Assembly (NCBI GenBank): GCA_963753815.1
Contig: CAVWDU010000004.1
Coordinates: 620,001-684,000 of the forward strand
From: CAVWDU01 sp963753815
GTDB taxonomy: Bacteria > Pseudomonadota > Gammaproteobacteria > Pseudomonadales > Halieaceae
Length of the DNA stretch: 64,000 nucleotides
Reading direction: 5' to 3'
Under the pieces are notes generated by a model. That model did no database searches. It was not told where the DNA came from and was given only the letters and a program-made list of their open reading frames with translations. Below, one piece after another: positions 61,774-64,000 of the stretch; the first letter of the stretch is position 1, and the number at the start of each line of letters is the position of its first letter. Both the position numbers and the translations under genes were made by a program.

Positions 61774-64000
61774 ATGGGCAAATCATTAGTGATCGTCGAG
61801 TCGCCGGCAAAGGCCAAAACGATCAACAAGTATCTCGGCTCGGATTACGTGGTGAAGTCCAGCGTAGGCCATATCCGGGATTTGCCGACCGCGGGCAGTG
61901 GGCCAACCACTGACCCCAAGGAGCGCGCTGCCCAGGCGGCACGCACGCGGAAGATGGACCCGGAGGAAAAGGCCGCCTACCAGAAAAAGAAGGCGCGCGA
62001 GCAACTGATCCGCCGCATGGGCATCGACCCCCAGAAGGGGTGGAGTGCGAACTACGAGGTCCTGCCCGGCAAGGAAAAAGTCGTAAAAGAGTTGCGCACG
62101 CTCGCGGCCGACAGCGATGCCATCTTTCTCGCCACTGACCTCGACCGTGAGGGAGAGGCCATCGCCTGGCACCTGCGGGAAGCGATCGGTGGAGACGAAT
62201 CCCGTTTTCAGCGCGTGGTGTTCAATGAGATCACCCGCAAAGCCATCCGGGAGGCCTTCGAGCAGCCCAGCCAGATCGACTACGACCGGGTCAATGCCCA
62301 GCAGGCCCGGCGGTTTCTCGACCGTGTGGTCGGGTACATGGTGTCGCCGTTATTGTGGGCGAAGGTGGCGAGAGGGCTCTCCGCCGGACGTGTGCAGTCG
62401 GTTGCCGTGCGTTTGATTGTCGAGCGCGAGCGTGAGATCCACGCTTTCATCCCGGAAGAATACTGGGAGATTCACGCCGATCTCGCCACCGGGGAAGAGC
62501 AGTCGATACGGTTCCAGGTACGCAAACACGACGGCGAGAACTTTCGGCCGGGCAACGAGGAGGCCGCTCGGCAGGCCGAGTCTGCACTGCAGCAGCAGGA
62601 TTATGTGGTCAGTCAGCGCGAAGACAAGCCCACACGCTCCAAGCCGCCATCCCCGTTCATTACGTCCACCCTGCAACAGGCGGCGAGCACCCGGCTCGGC
62701 TTCAGTGTCAAGAAGACGATGATGCTGGCACAGCGTCTTTACGAAGCAGGCTACATCACCTACATGCGCACGGATTCGCTCAACCTGAGCACTGAGGCCG
62801 TGTCGGCCTGCAGGGACTATATCGCGTCCAATTTTCCACCCGCTTACCTGCCGGCTGAGCCGAATTCGTACTCGTCGAAGGAGGGCGCACAGGAGGCCCA
62901 CGAGGCCATTCGCCCTTCCGATGTCAACGTGCCGCAGACGGCGCTCGCGGGGATGGAGCGCGATGCCGAACGGCTCTACGAATTGATCTGGCGACAGTTT
63001 GTCGCCTGCCAGATGCCGCCCGCGGAGTACACCTCGACGGTGGTGACCGTGCGCGCCGGCGACTATGAATTGAATGCCAGGGGCCGAATCATTCGCTTCG
63101 ACGGTTTCACCCGCGTGCAGCCCCCGGCCGGACGCAAGGGTGATGACACGGTGCTGCCGGAGGTCAAAACAGGTGACCGGCTGGCCCTGCTGAAGCTCGA
63201 GCCGGCGCAGCATTTCACCAAACCGGCACCCCGCTACGGTGAGGCGAGCCTGGTCCGGGAGCTTGAGAAGCGGGGTATCGGCCGTCCGTCGACCTACGCC
63301 TCGATCATCTCCACGATCCAGGACCGGGGATACGTGCGCCTGGAGAACAAGCGGTTCTACGCCGAAAAAATGGGTGACGTCGTCACCCAGCGTTTGCAGA
63401 AAAGCTTCACCGATCTCCTCGACTACGGCTTCACCGCGTCCATGGAGCAGCATCTCGACGAGGTGGCTCGGGGCAATCTGGACTGGCGGACGCTGCTGGA
63501 CCAGTTCTACGCCGAGTTCAGCGGTCTGCTGGAGAAGGCGGGAGAGCCGGAGCCGGTAGGCATGGAGCCCAACGAGCCGACGCCCACCGATATCGAGTGC
63601 AGCCAGTGCGGCCGGCCCATGCAGATCCGCACAGCGAGCACAGGTGTGTTTCTGGGCTGTTCCGGCTATGCACTGCCGCCCAAGGAGCGGTGCAAGCACA
63701 CCATCAATCTCACACCGGGTGACGAGGCCATCCGTGAAGACGCCGACGACGAGGCGGAGTCACGACAATTGCGCGAACGCCATCGCTGCCCGCTGTGCAA
63801 TACCGCGATGGACAGTTACCTGATTGACGAGCAGCGCAAGCTCCACGTCTGTGGCAATAACCCGGACTGCCCGGGCTTTGAGGTCGAAGCGGGCAAGTTC
63901 AAGATCAAGGGTTACGACGGACCGACCCTCGAATGCGACAAGTGCGGCGCGGAAATGCAGCTCAAGACCGGACGTTTCGGCAAGTACTTCGGCTGTACTG
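61774..64000 (+). CDS. topA: DNA topoisomerase I, 3' end outside the window
   Basis: TopA relaxes negative supercoils; 742 residues are visible and the frame is open at the window edge. The ATG at 61774 (MGKSLVIVESPAKAKTINKY) has AGGGG upstream. The Toprim acidic motif is LATDLDREGEAIAWHL near residue 117, the catalytic tyrosine is in EAGYITYMRTDS near 329, and GIGRPSTYASIISTIQDRGY near 502 is typical. C-terminal four-cysteine zinc-ribbon repeats begin near 608 (CSQCGRPMQ, CPLCNTAMD, CDKCGAEMQ) and continue past the edge. An insertion of about 20 charged residues near 48-75 (TRKMDPEEKAAYQKKKAREQ) is typical of Pseudomonas-like TopA. Confidence 0.96.
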   Translation, partial: MGKSLVIVESPAKAKTINKYLGSDYVVKSSVGHIRDLPTAGSGPTTDPKERAAQAARTRKMDPEEKAAYQKKKAREQLIRRMGIDPQKGWSANYEVLPGKEKVVKELRTLAADSDAIFLATDLDREGEAIAWHLREAIGGDESRFQRVVFNEITRKAIREAFEQPSQIDYDRVNAQQARRFLDRVVGYMVSPLLWAKVARGLSAGRVQSVAVRLIVEREREIHAFIPEEYWEIHADLATGEEQSIRFQVRKHDGENFRPGNEEAARQAESALQQQDYVVSQREDKPTRSKPPSPFITSTLQQAASTRLGFSVKKTMMLAQRLYEAGYITYMRTDSLNLSTEAVSACRDYIASNFPPAYLPAEPNSYSSKEGAQEAHEAIRPSDVNVPQTALAGMERDAERLYELIWRQFVACQMPPAEYTSTVVTVRAGDYELNARGRIIRFDGFTRVQPPAGRKGDDTVLPEVKTGDRLALLKLEPAQHFTKPAPRYGEASLVRELEKRGIGRPSTYASIISTIQDRGYVRLENKRFYAEKMGDVVTQRLQKSFTDLLDYGFTASMEQHLDEVARGNLDWRTLLDQFYAEFSGLLEKAGEPEPVGMEPNEPTPTDIECSQCGRPMQIRTASTGVFLGCSGYALPPKERCKHTINLTPGDEAIREDADDEAESRQLRERHRCPLCNTAMDSYLIDEQRKLHVCGNNPDCPGFEVEAGKFKIKGYDGPTLECDKCGAEMQLKTGRFGKYFGCT

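Noticed and set aside
1..64000. CRISPR arrays, IS elements or prophage
   Set aside because: No regularly spaced repeats, transposase-like proteins or phage genes were recognised on either strand.

Overview
This is a 64 kb stretch of GC-rich chromosomal DNA from a gammaproteobacterium. The gene order leuC-leuD-leuB-asd-fimV-truA-trpF-trpB-trpA-accD-folC-dedD-cvpA-purF-metZ is close to the Pseudomonas arrangement. Several other sets are also typical of the class: ffs-dnaX-ybaB-recR, glnS-cysS and folD next to tRNA genes, MiaE, LpxH, AcnB, YcgL/YcgN. Together with the 3-hydroxypropionate-cycle genes described below, this suggests a marine relative of the OM60/NOR5 (Halieaceae) group. That placement is inference; no marker phylogeny was run. 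I see no insertion sequence, prophage, integron or CRISPR array.

Layout. 1-4.1 kb: partial unknown gene, an HTH protein with a histone-like lysine tail, and rlmKL. 4.1-4.5 kb: intergenic region with three perfect DnaA boxes. 4.5-10.4 kb: flavodoxin, a LysR regulator divergent from leuCDB, then asd. 10.6-23.0 kb: fimV, truA, trpFBA, accD, folC, dedD, cvpA (frameshifted), purF, metZ, many with overlapping or nearly overlapping ends. 23.0-27.0 kb: MoxR-DUF58-transglutaminase module. 27.0-36.6 kb: acnB, DUF1289 protein, miaE, lpxH, ppiB, glnS, cysS (frameshifted), folD. 36.7-37.4 kb: a promoter, tRNA-Pro/His/Arg and a terminator. 37.4-38.0 kb: a frameshifted PEP-CTERM protein. 38.7-47.8 kb: propionyl-CoA synthase (pcs) and bifunctional malonyl-CoA reductase (mcr). 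47.9-64 kb: gamma-glutamyltransferase, 4.5S RNA, dnaX, ybaB, recR, rnd, ycgL, ycgN, a membrane protein, a vWA protein, a second MoxR-vWA pair, a SpoU methyltransferase, a glutaredoxin-like protein, UspA, and topA running off the end.

The most interesting content is the pcs-mcr pair. Mcr reduces malonyl-CoA to 3-hydroxypropionate and Pcs converts that to propionyl-CoA, so the two enzymes plus acetyl-CoA carboxylase form the CO2-fixing arm of the 3-hydroxypropionate bi-cycle. The pcs stop and mcr start overlap as ATGA, implying translational coupling. Most of pcs and the first 40% of mcr are broken by about 30 small indels, mainly single-base additions. The damage ends abruptly near 45,596. Because the essential gene cysS is hit by the same kind of lesion nearby, I read this mainly as locally poor sequence and not gene decay, but raw reads must decide.

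Smaller points of interest: a complete set of programmed -1 frameshift signals in dnaX (short gamma form); a 22-bp tandem duplication between the LysR gene and leuC; an FNR/Anr-type box upstream of uspA; and long inverted repeats between convergent genes.
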